The position numbers and the translations under genes are program-made. From Straminergon stramineum (lineage: Eukaryota; Streptophyta; Bryopsida; Hypnales; Calliergonaceae), in contig OY987273.1 of NCBI GenBank assembly GCA_963920665.1, positions 4,590,501 through 4,654,500 of the forward strand: a stretch of DNA of 64,000 nucleotides, written 5' to 3'. This document shows positions 26,840 through 39,019 of this stretch, one piece after another; within the stretch, counting starts at the first letter, position 1; every line of letters begins with the position of its first letter. The notes under the pieces are model-generated. The model was not told the origin of the DNA. It saw only the letters and a list, made by a program, of their open reading frames with translations, and searched no databases.

Positions 26840-28180
26840 CCATCTTCGTTCTACAATTAGTTGTCAATTTAAAATATTGGGTTTCACATAATCCATACCT
26901 TAAGTTAGGTTGTTTGTTTTGTTTTATTTGTTTGTTACATTGAGATCTCATGGACCGTGTGTCCTCCAGTCACGTGCTTGGTACCATTGGAAAGCCCTCA
27001 GCGAGAAGGGATGCACAGGCTTTGATTCACTACATTTGAACTTATGATATAAAAGTTATTGAATTTTAAAAAAAATTGAATAAAAAAATTAGAAAAATAC
27101 TTTTACTTTTATTTTGACTGTAGCAATTACACAGGGTGCACTAGTGTTCTTTAAGGGAATTGGTTGAATGGACCTCAAAACCTATTTGAACTCCCCACTG
27201 AAACGCCACGTGAGTCACCAAAATAGAAGCATTTCATTGAGATCGCCACCCAAAGCACTCAACTCACAACAAACGGTTATTTCCGAGGGACATTCATTAT
27301 TTTCTTTAGTTAGTTCAAATGGAGATAGTTAGCAATGATTTGCCATATGAAGTAACTCATGAAAATCATGATAATAGTGGAGAGAATTGATATCTTCTAA
27401 ATCTCATTAACCTCATGCTGAATGCATTAACTTCAAATTGCATGCATAATTTCATGCAAATTTCAAGTAAAACAGGAGAACTTCATGATTCTAAGGAAGG
27501 TTCCTACCAATGATTTAGAAACAAAAATAGAATGTTCATTAGAAAAAAGAACTTGATTTTCATTAAGAACAAACATTTCAACTATACTATATATTCTAGT
27601 GCAGAATCCATCCAAAAAATTTACAACCATAAAATTTACAACTACTCTCCTCCTTGCCTTTAGTGACAACACTTTGTACACTGTACTACACTATTTAATT
27701 TTCTATTGCATTAAATCTATTCTACCTTCGCACAAGTTTCCCCCAAAACCTAATGAAACACTGCAACAACAGCTCACCAATACGGATGACACGTTGTTTG
27801 TTTCCAACACGCAATTGATCAAGATTCTCACACAAAAAAGTTCCACCCGTTCAGTCTGTAAAGAATAAAACACAAATTAGAAAAAGGATGCAAAGGTTTC
27901 AATTGACAAATTGTCAAGTACGCATCCGTGCAATGCGGAACGTATCATCATCTTCCAATTCACAAATTTGGAGTATGCCTGTGGTGCATACTGACTTGGA
28001 GCTTCGTTACAAATCATCCTTCCTCTACAAACTGCATAGTCGAGAATAAGTACCCCACAAACACAATGGAAGACTACCTTCATTCAATTCCAAAAGAAAT
28101 GACCCAATTCGCAACCCCGACAAGGCCGCTCGCTGACCTCGAAGCGTCACAATCTACCACCTTATCGTCCGCTCTTCAAT
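26840..28180. other. No clear gene; possible 3' part of the polygalacturonase-like gene
   Basis: The disrupted gene has a splice donor at 28,185, so further exons should lie here on the minus strand. A pyrimidine-rich acceptor-like TTCTTTACAG ends at 27,856, but the frame after it does not resemble the family. The rest has no recognised feature. Confidence 0.35.
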
Positions 28181-28185
28181 CTCAC

Positions 28186-29050
28186 GTTAATGCACAAAGA
28201 AAAGCACTCCACCATACAGCACCTTGTCCATCAATTGTCCCATTATCACCTACGAAGAATACAATAACCATGAGTGTGAAAACCAATTGATCATCACAAG
28301 AGAGCGAGCTAGATACAATCGGACTCCAAAAAAGTGACTCACTTTCATTGGCTACAGTAATAATGCATTCTATGAGTAAGTTGCTACCTGTGATGACAAC
28401 ATCTTCAAGGCCTTCGCAATTGATGAGGCTACTGTGCCTTGGTCCAGGAAGCTCTCGGCCTTGACCATAAGACGGTAATCCAAGTATAATTTGATAATCC
28501 TTCATATCCTGAGGGTGAGCATAAACACCTTTAAGTTACAACAATTGGTATTTGATGAAAAGCCTAAAAGTCGAATCAAGCCCTCTCATACCACGGAAGA
28601 ATCTGGAAATCAAGCTTAATATTTGGTTTCCATCTAGTATTTACTCAAAAAGTAGAAAAGTTCAAAGTAAAGTTATTATGAAATTATGCATGATGAAATA
28701 TGTTTTCTAAAGAACTCGGAGACTGTACAGTTAACTAACATTCAAAAGAACCCATCTCTAGGTACTAATGATGGTAGATCTGCATAGTACCACAACTATG
28801 CATCAAGTAATAAGATTGGAATTCATCTCAAAAGAATGGAACACGCCTGAATGGACATAAAACAAGGTTCATAACCACTGTCTGCCATTTATTGCCGAGA
28901 CATTCATTTCGGGTGCCGAATCCATACTTGAGATCCGAGAATTGTAGCCTTATTCTCTAGAAAAAGGGTTAGATGACTTATCAATTTGATGCTGCTCGTG
29001 AGCCATCGTCCAACAGAAATGTACAATTGCACGCCACCCTTGTCAGCACA
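28186..29050 (-). pseudogene. Polygalacturonase-like gene (GH28), part downstream of the hAT insertion
   Basis: Three minus-strand exon pieces join with consistent phases. The first, 29,050-28,928, encodes CADKGGVQLY...ISHLTLFLENKATILGSQ and ends at a GT donor. The second, 28,508-28,388, encodes DMKDYQIILGLPSYGQGRE...EDVVITG. The third, 28,249-28,186, encodes DNGTIDGQGAVWW. Family landmarks of plant glycosyl-hydrolase-28 proteins are evident: ADKGG, the LTSHLTLFLE-type strand, LPSYGRGRELPG, VVITGDNGTIDGQG and WW. These proteins cut or modify pectin in the cell wall. The catalytic half (with NTDGID and GDD motifs) is further downstream and was not found. The N-terminal part is 18.2 kb away at 47,283-47,571 because a hAT element lies within the exon. 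Confidence 0.85.
29043..29050. other. Target-site duplication, left (TCAGCACA)
   Basis: Eight bases immediately outside the left end of the hAT element. The right-hand partner at 47,283-47,290 is TCAACACA, one mismatch. Eight base pairs is the standard target duplication of hAT transposons. Confidence 0.9.
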
Positions 29051-29400
29051 TAGGGTTGACAAGGCGTCCTGACGCAGCCACCAACGTCCGCATCCGCGAC
29101 CCCCCCGGACGTCCTGTGACATTCGCAAAATCGGGTTTTTACCCTGGGGTAATTTCCCGTCCGCAACCCCGTTCGCACCGCCGTCCGTGGTTTCTGCGCC
29201 CCGTCCGCCATCTTGTCCGCCCATCCCCGACCCCGTCCGCGACCCTGTTCGCACCGTCGTCTGCGGTTTCTGTGCCCCGTCCGCCATCCCATCCGCCTGT
29301 CCCCGACCCCGTCCGCGGATTCTGCAGCCCGTCCGCCAATCCGTCGACCCGTCCGCGACCCCGTCCGTGGTCTTTGGAGCCCATCTACCAACCTGGCCGA
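29051..29400. repeat. GC-rich GTCCG subterminal block, left end of hAT
   Basis: Dense runs of GTCCGC, GTCCGCGACCCC and close variants in an otherwise AT-rich area. The block includes the inverted end and the TTTACCCTGGGG palindromic site near 29,139. hAT transposases bind short subterminal repeats, so these are the expected binding sites by analogy. Confidence 0.75.
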
Positions 29401-29964
29401 CTGCTTAAGACTCCCCGAATTTAGTCTCTATCTTTATTTTTTTATTCTAAGAGAATTTCTAAAGCGATTTTATTTTTGAAATTTGGTACAATTCATGCTC
29501 ATTTCTAAGAGTCCTTAGCAATGAACAAAAAGAACATTGCACTTTACAAATTTGTAAAGAGAAAAGTCATTTATTTTCGTAATTCATTTTTGAGTGCTGC
29601 AATAGAATTTCAAAGGATTTTTTTAATAAATATACAAAGAACCGATACTCAAAATAACAAATTAATTACAATTTCAGGTTTAGGAAAATATTGGACACAC
29701 ATACATTTTGTAACCCATTCATTTCGAGCTTAATTTCCTATTTTCCTTTGTTCATTTTATGAAAACAATGCAATGAAAAAAAAATTGAGGGTCTAAATTG
29801 GAAACCCAAAGGCTTCTAAAAATCCAAGTGCCATAAAGTCCTAAACCTTTTTGAAAAAACACTAAAATTGAATCACTCTCATTTGTGATGAATTTAATAA
29901 TTACTTCTCTTCATAGTTGATTCATTATAAGTATACACACTAAAACAATAAAACCACAATTGCT

Positions 29965-30894
29965 TTAACCCCTAAAGGACCATTGTTCCCTCGGGGGACA
30001 AAATGGATTTTAGGCAGGTTTCTATGACTTCAATTTTTAGTCAAACTTTTTGAAACTTTCTCATAAGATAGAAAAACTGATAAGCTTGGTGGGAATATAA
30101 TTTTTATTTCAATCGGTGCCCGAGAGCAAAAGTTATGCCATCTTAAACATAATTTTCATGTCACCGGGCAGAAAAATAAATCCACAAAAAATTTAAATCT
30201 AATTTAAAATTTCTTTTTTCTTATAGATTATATTTTTGTCTACATGTGAAGCTTTGATTCATTCCATTTGGATTAGTAATGTGAAAGTTATGAACAATAT
30301 TGTTTTTCGGGCAATATGAGCATCTTCTTGAAAAAATAACTTATAGGATTCATTTTTGAATGCAATTTTCACAATTTTTCAAAAAAAATTGTTTGACAAA
30401 GTTAAATTTGTTTGCTAAAACAATCTCACCATTGGGATTATTGAGTTTCAATCCCATCTTAGAGCTATTAATGATTTAGTTTTTCATGTAATCTTGGACC
30501 TACTTCTACTTAACAATTTTTTAGAGAATGAAAATCAAGAGTTTTTCTTTAGAATTTTTTTTCCTAGAACATCAACTCAATTCTTCAACACAAAAAATTT
30601 TAAATTCACAGTCCATAGTGCAAAAAATTTCAACAATAGGTGGTCAAAGTCATCTGAAATTGCAGGCCAGTGTTCAAAAAATCTTCTTTTTCCAACTTTG
30701 AATGCTATATCTCTCAATCTGTGCGGTCAAAATTCATGAAATTTTTACCACATGTTCTCAGACAAATAAAGTACAAGATCCAATGGATAGATTTTTTTAA
30801 ACTAGTTTTTGGGGATTTTATAGGTGAACGCAACAGAAATGGCAGTTTTGAGTGGTTTTTGACAGAAAAATGGCCTTGGTCCTTTAGGGGTTAA
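29965..30894. mobile_element. TTAA-flanked non-autonomous element, family 1, nested copy
   Basis: TTAA flanks both edges (29,965-29,968 and 30,891-30,894), and the ends read CCCCTAAAGGACCA and its inverse. A near full-length relative lies at 51,127-52,060 and fragments at 33,520-34,060 and 36,860-37,255. TTAA targets and CCC-type ends fit the piggyBac superfamily, but no transposase is encoded. It sits inside the hAT element, so it jumped in after the hAT lineage had this form. Confidence 0.75.
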
Positions 30895-31339
30895 TGGGTT
30901 GTCATCATAATTCAAATATCAATGGAATTGTTGGAACACAACTTCTAAGAAGGTCCAAGTAATTCCATATCATAAATGAAATGGTCTTCTTCCAAGACTT
31001 CTTCCAAATGAAATAGAACGGGCTCAGAAACTTTTGCACCCACACATCATACATCATGCAATTTGTCATACAAGCTTGTCAACTAAATAACCATCTACAT
31101 TCAAGAAGAAATATTGCACTTTGCACTCAAACAAGAGATATTTTTGATTTGTCAAAAATTGATACTCATTCAAAAACAATTCAAATACATGGAAAAATTC
31201 AAAATGTATGTCCAATTTCACATATATTGACATACTCTAGGGGTGCATATATACTAAGCAATCTACATGCATAAATCCAAAGTTCTACATTTATTGAATA
31301 TTTATAAAACTCTATATAGTGCACTCTTGCACTATATTA

Positions 31340-32823
31340 CTAATATGAATGTCGGAAGTGTTCATCCGGCATAGGCCAATTGAATTGGCTAGTGAACCGA
31401 TTGATGATGTGATCCAAACCACCTCGATAACCATCACCTCTTTGACAAAGCCAGTCCAAGCATTGGTGAAACACAATTCCCAATTGGTAGTGGCTAAACA
31501 TGGCCATTGCATTTGTTTCCCGTTGCAATTTGCTGTAGTTCTCTGACATGCATTGTTTATTGATCCTTTGAGCTATTTTACCAATCGCATATTCCTCCGA
31601 TGCACGTGATAAATGTGGAATGATTTCTACATTTGCATCTCTTCTATGCAAGTATGCAATGCTTGGATCCACCCACCACCTCCTTGTTAAAGTTTCGTTC
31701 AATTCACTTGCAGATGTGAACATATACAAGGATTTCATTGGTTCGGTAGCTACAGTAGTCATGCCCCAATCGCAAATTCCAATGTAGACACGTGATTCAT
31801 CATCAGGAAAATGAAACATGATGTTGTCTGGAGAAATATCATTGTGTAGATGTCGAGACACATGTACTGCATTCATGATATGCACCAATGCCCAAGCAAG
31901 CTCGGTGCACTTCTTCCGAAATCGAGCGAGATGAAAAGCTTTAGTCACATCGGACTCTGTTGGGTTCGAATACTGTAACCAAACATATATGTTGTTTGGA
32001 TAATTGTTATCCAGGTTCAACATTTGCCGAAGTGTTCCGCCATTCCACCAATACGAGTACCCTTCATTTGTTCTTGCATAAACTGCAACAAACCGTATGA
32101 CTCCTGAATGTGGAATCCTCACTACCATTGATTCATTCTGATGTTCCAACTTTGCAAGTTGAGGTTGCGTACCATGGTGGTTGGATATCTTTGCTGCGAA
32201 CTCCCAAGATGGAGCTATCCCTCGACATCCTTCAATTCTTACCCTCCGAATCATTGCATATCCTCCCTTCATGATTCAGTCATCTTGGGGAATCACCCGT
32301 GCGGTGTCTGGAAGTGCTATAAGATGACGTCTACCCATATCCAATTGAGCAAGACCCTCATCGCTAGTCCACCAACCCAATGACCCTCGTCTATTACGCC
32401 TCTTTGCAAATGGGGCGCAACGCCCAATAAACAATTGAGCTTTGAGAATGACTTGCTCAAAGGCTTCATCATTTGCACGATGTTGTTTCTCGTATTTTCC
32501 GAGAACCACATCAGCGTTCCACAATGCATCATGCACCTTGTTCTCCAAACATTTGTTGAAACCCCTCTTCTTCGTCTCATGTTGCCATTGCGGAACGTAT
32601 AAGGCATCCAACATTCTTTGCGTCATGTCTACCTTGAATTTGGATGGACACTCCTCTCCATATCTTACATATTTTGTGTCAAGAGACATAGTGGTTTCCA
32701 ATTCATAGAATTTGCAATGCATTCGGTCATGAATGCTTTGCATGCATCAGATGGAATTTCCTTACTTTCCACCTCGTGTACCACTTGTTTTCCCTTCGCC
32801 ACCTTCTTCGATCTTGGCATCAT
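31340..32823 (-). pseudogene. Protein-kinase-like gene of the hAT element, split by one in-frame stop
   Basis: Two minus-strand frames (32,743-32,276 and 32,272-31,340) are in phase and are separated only by a TGA at 32,276-32,278, so one gene of about 467 codons is broken by a nonsense change. The second half has kinase landmarks: a possible beta-3 lysine in FAAKI, the catalytic loop HNDISPDN (HxD...N as in HRDxxxxN) about 120 residues on, and CDWG in the place of DFG, followed by a segment RRWWVDP in the activation-loop/P+1 position. Similarity to known kinases is remote and the glycine-rich loop is not clear, so activity is uncertain. An ATG at 32,823 opens a basic stretch (RSKKVAKGK) in another frame that may be the original start. 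A GTCCG-rich block lies just upstream. Confidence 0.7.
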
Positions 32824-32999
32824 GATAAATTTTTAATACCCGAAACTTGTAACTAAAACTTCGAAGTTCGCTACAAAAAATGCCAATAGTGGGGCCCCAA
32901 AATAAGACTTCTGCCTTCCCAAGGAGAGGAACCAATGGAGGACGAACCACCAAGCTCTCCACTCCACACTTGCAAAACGCAAGGGGCAAGGCAAAAGTG

Positions 33000-33370
33000 A
33001 TTGCAGACGGGCCGTCCGCCCCTCTTATACGGGGCGGACGACTCGTCCCCGTCCGGTCGTTCGGCCGCACTCCGACCGCCTCGAGATGGCCGTCCGCCTT
33101 GTCATGGCCGTCCGATTCCGGGGACGGTCTTCCGTCTGCCCCGAGCCAACCGTCCGACCGTGCGGACGGTCATCCGTTCGCCTCAAGCCGACCATCCGAT
33201 CAGTAGGACGATCAGTGTCCACCAAATGCCCAAATCCGACGGCCGGCTTGTCGCGGGCGTCGTGACCTCCTCCGATCGGACGGACGGCAGGCTGTCCGCA
33301 CAATCGCACGGTGTGGATGGCGTAGATGCGGCAGCCCGTCCGGCGACGGCAGACGCATGAAACGAGGCGG
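33000..33370. promoter_or_regulatory. GTCCG/CGGAC-rich block upstream of the kinase-like gene
   Basis: About 370 bases of GTCCG, CGGACGG and CGTCCG motifs on both strands. It begins about 180 bases upstream of the ATG at 32,823 of the minus-strand kinase-like gene. The same motif fills both ends of the element and the regions upstream of the other three genes. Role as promoter or transposase-binding operator is inferred. Confidence 0.6.
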
Positions 33371-33519
33371 ACAGAAGAGATGAATTGCACGATCGGAGAT
33401 TTTAATTTCTCTTGAACATCTCTAAGTCAAACATAGGTATCATATTCAACATTTCAGTTTCAAACCGAAGTAAGAATCAAGTAAATCATCTATCATGGAA
33501 ATGAAAAAAAATTATAAAG

Positions 33520-34060
33520 GAATAGCCAGTGATGTTTGCTTGTTTGAAATACTCTCACCATTGAGATTCTCATGTTTACATAATTCTATCTTAAAATTAT
33601 TAATGTTCTAGTATCTATCTTGAATATACTCAACTTATCAATTCTCTTATGAATAAAAACTAAACATCTTTTGGGGGAATTTTTCTTCCTACATTCTCAT
33701 GCTCTCATATAAATTCTTCAAGTCTTCAATATACAAAATTATAAAATCATACTCACAAGTGGAAATATTTATTGTTTCAATAATTAGAAGCCAAAAATCT
33801 AGTCAAGCAAATAGCAAAATCATTTGTTTCAGTCACCTTGAATGCAAATAGCCAAATATCTTACAATCTATGTGGGTTAAGTTTTTGAAATTACTTCTAC
33901 ACATTCATAAATTGCTATAGTACAAAATCATACAATCCGACATGCCAAAAGCATTGTTCCTACATTTTCTAATTCTTTGTAATTGAAATGGCAATTCAAA
34001 ATCACTAAATTGTCTTCGATGGAAAAAAGCCTTCAGACTTCTAGGGTTTAGGGTTCAATT
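33520..34060 (+). repeat. Diverged fragment of the family-1 TTAA element
   Basis: It resembles 30,410-30,700, with shared ordered landmarks ACTCTCACCATTGAGATT, ATCTTA.A..TATTAATG and TCTTTTGGGGGAATTTTTCTTCCTA. Ends are lost. Confidence 0.4.
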
Positions 34061-34460
34061 TCTAATAGCAAATGAAACTAAAATGGTGGTTTTCACTATT
34101 CTACAAACCTCTATTGTATATTTGGGACATCCTTTGCATTTGCAATTCACCTATTCACATTGAATGATTGAAATGAGAAAATTATAGAAAGGGGTTCAAT
34201 ACATTTTCCATTTTCACAAATACCCATTAACCCATAGTCATACATCAATGGTATTAAATCCTACAAATTACGTGAAAAAAATATCGCTTTATTAAAATAT
34301 AAAAATACAATGTATTTGTATCAAAATCACAGAAACGTGATTACAACTCATCAAGAGCATTGTGCTATATTTGCCGCACTCTACCATCTATGTACATTAC
34401 AATGAGTGAACCATACAGTAAAACAAACATAAGATGACTAGAATACCATACTCTACTTAA
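34060..34460. other. No feature recognised
   Basis: AT-rich sequence downstream of the minus-strand gene at 34,466-35,554; probably its 3' untranslated region. Confidence 0.35.
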
Positions 34461-34465
34461 TTACT

Positions 34466-35554
34466 TTACTCGGAATCCGAATCCGAATCCTTCTTGTCAT
34501 TTGGGCCTGAAGGATGTACTCCAATATATGGTCCACCCCCATAGTTGTAACCATATCCACTTGACGCACCTCCTTGTCCATATTCATTTCCATAAGAAGG
34601 ACCTCCAAAGGTTGGAGGAGGAATTGGAGCACTTTCACTTGATCCGCCATAATAAGGGCCTCCCTGATGCCCATATGAACCATGTGTATTCGATCCAGAG
34701 TAGTATTGAGAGCCTCCTTGGCTAGAACCACCATACTGACCATAGTGTGTCGGTCCATGGCTTCCTCCTATACTTTGAGAGCCAACTTGGGGGGTGTTAC
34801 CATAATCTGAACCACTTGTCCCATCTCGTGATCCACGTGCATTATAGTCATGGTAGTAGGACCCATCATGTTGTCGACCCCGGTCTTCCACACTTCGACA
34901 CATGGCCTCTTGTATTTGTTGTTGGTACTCAATGTCTTCACAATCTTCTCGACGTTCATGTCTCTCACCAAATGTCACGGGTGTTGGATCATCATCATCT
35001 TCATCTTCATCTGACCAATCATCTTCATCATCCTTCAAGACGATCGAAGGAAGTCCTCCATAGCCTCGATTGGACCACTCCGGCATGCAATCGCTTGGTC
35101 CAACCTAGTTAGTAGGAATTATGGCTTCCTCACGAGTCAAATTCCTGACATTGCGCCCTGCAACCTTGCGCCAATCTACTTCTTTATGGAGTACTATCTC
35201 CGCCCAAATCATAGCCATGTTTGAATAGTTCATGACGTTTGGTTTGGAGCTTGGTAAACCTGATGCAGATGTTATCTCCTCGTAGCGGCGAACAAAGTGT
35301 TTGCTCTTACATGTGGACATTTGTCCCTCCCAAGGACGAACTTGCACCTCTGCGCGATCATGTGGCCATATTTTGGAGACGTGTGTCATTTTGACGTACT
35401 TCTTGCATGTTGTGCAATCCCATATTTTCTTGGGCTCCTTTTCCCATCCCTTCTCCGCAACGCAAGTTATGTCTTCCAAATCTCTCCAATTGATCTCTTG
35501 TGATTTCCTCTTCTTACTTCCTCCACCACTTCTGCGCGACATGATAACCTCCAA
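34466..35554 (-). pseudogene. hAT-element gene: Cys/His N-terminal domain with Gly/Ser/Tyr-rich tail
   Basis: The frames 35,554-35,105 and 35,086-34,466 are in phase, divided only by a TAG at 35,105-35,107. The likely start is ATG at 35,541 (MSRRSGGGSKKRK). The N-terminal 120 residues contain CTTCKKYVKM, H(V)SKIWPHD and CKSKHFVRR, a Cys/His pattern that is shared with the N-terminus of the gene at 39,020 on the other strand. After the stop comes a short acidic run (near 35,000) and then a tail rich in Gly, Ser and Tyr with GGSS, YYGG and SYG units, ending in DSDSDSE. Such tails are typical of disordered, phase-separating RNA- or DNA-associated proteins, but no direct evidence supports this. 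Family unknown to me. A GTCCG-rich block lies about 340 bases upstream. Confidence 0.7.
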
Positions 35555-35879
35555 ACCTCAATTAATAATGTACCAAAAGGATTACAAAGTTTAAATCCAA
35601 TTTCCGCTCGCTTTGGCCCAATGTACCAAATGAAAAGTAAGAATTTGGATTAAAACAAATTCCACCTACTGTTACTGACAACCAAATCAACTATAAACTT
35701 GAACACCTTGAGTTTCTGACAACCCAATCAACTCAAACACGGTTCAAGTAATTAAAAACACTAAATGAAGTTCATAAAATTAAAGACTTATAAGTTGGGG
35801 CAACCCCCTAATCCCTCAAACCAATATGTGATAAAAAAAAGTTAATACGAACACAACCGTTTACGCACCAAGCCGGAAG

Positions 35880-36480
35880 GGGCGCGCAGATTCCCGAAGG
35901 CATTGGATCACCCACTCCGGAAGGGAAACGATTGTAAAGAAATGAGCCGTCCGCGCCGCCATTTATGCGGTCGGTGCTTTAGGGTATGCGGATGGTGCCG
36001 TCCGCATAGGATGGCACGAAGGCGGACGGGCAAATCGGGCGGTCTGAAATCGTGGTCCGCTGGATCGCACGGTCACCGACAAGCAGCGGACGGAGCAGCG
36101 CGGACGCGGACGAGAAATGCGGACAGACTCCCGACAGTCGAACGGAAAATGCGGACGAGGACTACGGACGCGTCGACGGGGACTGTGGACGGCGACTGCG
36201 GACGCGCGGACGGAGAGGAAGGGTAGAGGGCAGAGGTGGGCGGGACCGCGGGAGGGAGGTTGTTTTTCAATTTCAGAATCCTTACTTGGGCGGACGGGCG
36301 GATAGCTGGTCGGGCGGATGGGCGGTCGGCCAAACGGAGAGAAGCGTGGGAGGGGAGGGGAGAGCTGGGCGGGAGGGAGGGAGAGAAGGAGGAGTTTTTC
36401 AATTTTTGAATTGGGGGACGGGCGGGAGAGGTGTTTTGAACTATGTGGAGATGGGTGGACGGATGGTTTAGCGGGAGAGC
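35880..36480. promoter_or_regulatory. CGGAC/GTCCG-rich block upstream of the Gly/Tyr-rich gene
   Basis: About 600 bases with dense CGGACG motifs, followed by a G-rich stretch (near 36,345-36,395) with runs of three to four G. It lies upstream of the minus-strand gene ending at 34,466. Confidence 0.6.
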
Positions 36481-36859
36481 TTGCATTATATGGTGAATTA
36501 AGAAAAGTAGAGAAATTATTTTTAATATGTTATGTCATGAGGTTTTAAATTAATACAACTATCAAAAGTGACATCCCAAAGTCTCTTGTTTGAAAAATCA
36601 TTTGACTTGTAAATCAAGAATTCAAATAAGTGTGTAAAGAAATTTTGTTGTACATTGGTGCTTTTGTACAAGTTTGTGATGTCAACAATACTTTTTGACT
36701 AATAGAAAATGAAATTTGATGTTAAGATTGTAACAAAAGCCTTCGTGGTTCAATTTATAATATTTATTATTCTTTTTCATGCCTTTCAAGGAAAACAATG
36801 AATCTCTAAACTCCCAAAGGCCCTACACGGCTACACTCTTATACGAGACTCTTGTGATA

Positions 36860-37255
36860 TGTGATCTCAATTAAATGATTTATTTCTAAATTTTTGGTTC
36901 AAGATTCTTCACTCAAGAGTTAAATTTTTCAATACGAGATATTGTAAAATGAAATTCATTAATGTAAAATATCTAAAGTGAAGAAAATGAGAAGCCCAAC
37001 AATCTAGTATAGCAAGATGGAAGAAAAGATTTCTTAGGCTTACTTTAAATGCAAATACCACGCGCAATGTATGTACTCAAAGTTTTTCAAGATGACAAGA
37101 TAACTCAATTAACTTTTATACTAGTCTAGTATAAATTCCTATGGTTAAATATGCCCAAAAATCACTTTTTAAGATTTTTGTCTCTTTGCATTCGAAATGG
37201 TAGTTTTGAGTGATATTTGATGGGAAAGAAAGCATGAAGGCTTTAGGGGTTCCAG
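36860..37255 (+). repeat. Diverged 3' fragment of the family-1 TTAA element
   Basis: The right edge AATGGTAGTTTTGAGTGATATTTGATGGGAAAG...GGCTTTAGGGGTT matches the right end of the 29,965-30,894 element, without the final TTAA. The left edge is unclear. Confidence 0.45.
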
Positions 37256-38255
37256 ATTTTACAAAATCCTAGGCCTACATAACTACAAAACTAACATAAG
37301 CAATTCAATCAATATTGTAAATTTATAATTTAAAAGATATGATATTATGAACCTTTCTATATAATCATTTGCAAAAAAGTTTTGAGATGAAACACACTTG
37401 TAATCATTGAAGTATGACCATTTCTAATTTCTTGTAATTGAAAACTCATCATATTTGAAGGTCAATCACATTGTACATTACCTAAGCTCTAATATTTTGG
37501 GGTTGTGATCAATTTATGATCGGTTTACAATTTAGGATGCACACAAGTATACATAGGTATAAGTGTCAAAGTGTATATGATATGAATTTTCAATTCATTT
37601 TGTTGTATAAATGCTTACTTTAATCTTGTCCACAACATTTCACATTACATTAAAATGCTTGAATCATTTTAGCACCATCCCATACATTTGATAAATGTTA
37701 TAATAGAATAATGAGATAATATAATTTCTTTTAGTCTATACATAATTTCATATTGGTGTTCTAAACTATGAATACATTCGACAACAAAAATTGAAGACAC
37801 ACTCCAAGTTATAATTGAATGTTCCACATTTATTTAATGGCTCATAATAAAGTGATAATTGAGGTGCTCAATCTTAAGAAAAATTGAAACCTACATGAGT
37901 AATGTACTCACATGAGTACATGACAAAGTAAGAAAGGTCTACATCTGCATTATATTGTCATGATTGCATTCCAAACTGCAAAAGAATCATAGTCTCATAG
38001 GTAAAACATATTTCACACATCGCATCAATAATTTTGAAAATTTGTGCAATGTTATAAATTCAATATGTACAATTGAGGGTTGTATAATTCTGAATTTTTT
38101 TGGAGGGTTAGGGTTTAGGGTTTGGAATTTGGAGAGCATGTTTAAATGTGGGAAGGAATATCTGGAATTATCTTTTCTTACATTAATATTACATTGGATA
38201 CTTCTAGCATTCAAGAGTATTTTTTGTACATGAATCTATCCTTCTCAGAATTCAA
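37255..38255. other. No gene recognised (spacer within the hAT element)
   Basis: AT-rich spacer between the two divergent gene pairs of the element. A brief GGGTTTAGGGTTT run occurs near 38,108. Confidence 0.4.
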
Positions 38256-38259
38256 TGCT

Positions 38260-38800
38260 TTAGGACTGCCGGCGGACTGACGTCAGGTAGGCTCCATAGC
38301 AAGGTGAACAGTGATGGATGTGGTTGGTCGGGAACGGGGGACGGCGTGAGCGGACGACTAGGTACGGGGTCGGTCGGCAATGGTGAACGGCCTGAGCAGA
38401 CGGGATGGTCCAGGAGCGGCCCGCGGTTCTGATTGGCGGATGGGAGGTCTGGTCGCGGTTTGCAGCGGATGGGATTGTCCTGGAGCGGCGTGCGATTCCG
38501 ATTAGCGGACGAGAGGTCCGGTCGCGGTTCGGAGCGAACGGGATGGTCCAAGAGCGGCCCGCAGTTCCGATTGGCGGACAGGAAGGCTGGTCGCGGTCCG
38601 CAGCGGACGGGATGGTCCTGGAGCGGCCCGTGATTCCGATTGGCGAACGGGAGGTCCGGTCGCAGTCTGGAGCGGACGAACAGTTGGCCGTCTGCCAATC
38701 CCAATGGTCGCCCCACGTCTGCCGCAACGGACGGCAGGTCCGGATCTGCTTCGGGGCGGACGTTTTTTAGGTTTGGTGGTGGACGGGTATATGGGGGGAC
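38260..38800. promoter_or_regulatory. CGGAC-rich block upstream of the RING gene
   Basis: About 540 bases with repeated units of about 62 to 64 bases (GATTCCGATTGGCGGACGGGAGGTCCGGTCGCGGTCCG-like) as well as plain CGGAC motifs. It ends 220 bases upstream of the ATG at 39,020. Confidence 0.65.
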
Positions 38801-39019
38801 GGCCTCCTCATTTGCTCTCACTTCTACTCTCCTTCGGCGCCAGGTTGGATGTGCTACTGCTGCTTTATGTGTCAGTTGCTCCTACAGGGTGGAGAGTGGG
38901 GGTCCTTAAGCTTTTGTTACTATTGCTGATTTACGCTGTTACTTATTTACACACATCTCACGGTATTCACGTGCCGTGGTACTATTTTTCGAAGGGCTCA
39001 AAAATTCTAATCATCTATC

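Noticed and set aside
28904..29480. Overlapping ORFs on both strands through the left GC-rich block
   Set aside because: They read through tandem GTCCG repeats in every frame and give low-complexity Arg/Pro/Gly strings; the minus-strand piece from 29,050 down is the real polygalacturonase exon.
38252..38909. Long ORFs in the 38-kb GC-rich block
   Set aside because: Open frames on both strands caused by repeats of about 62 bases without stops; no conserved protein features.
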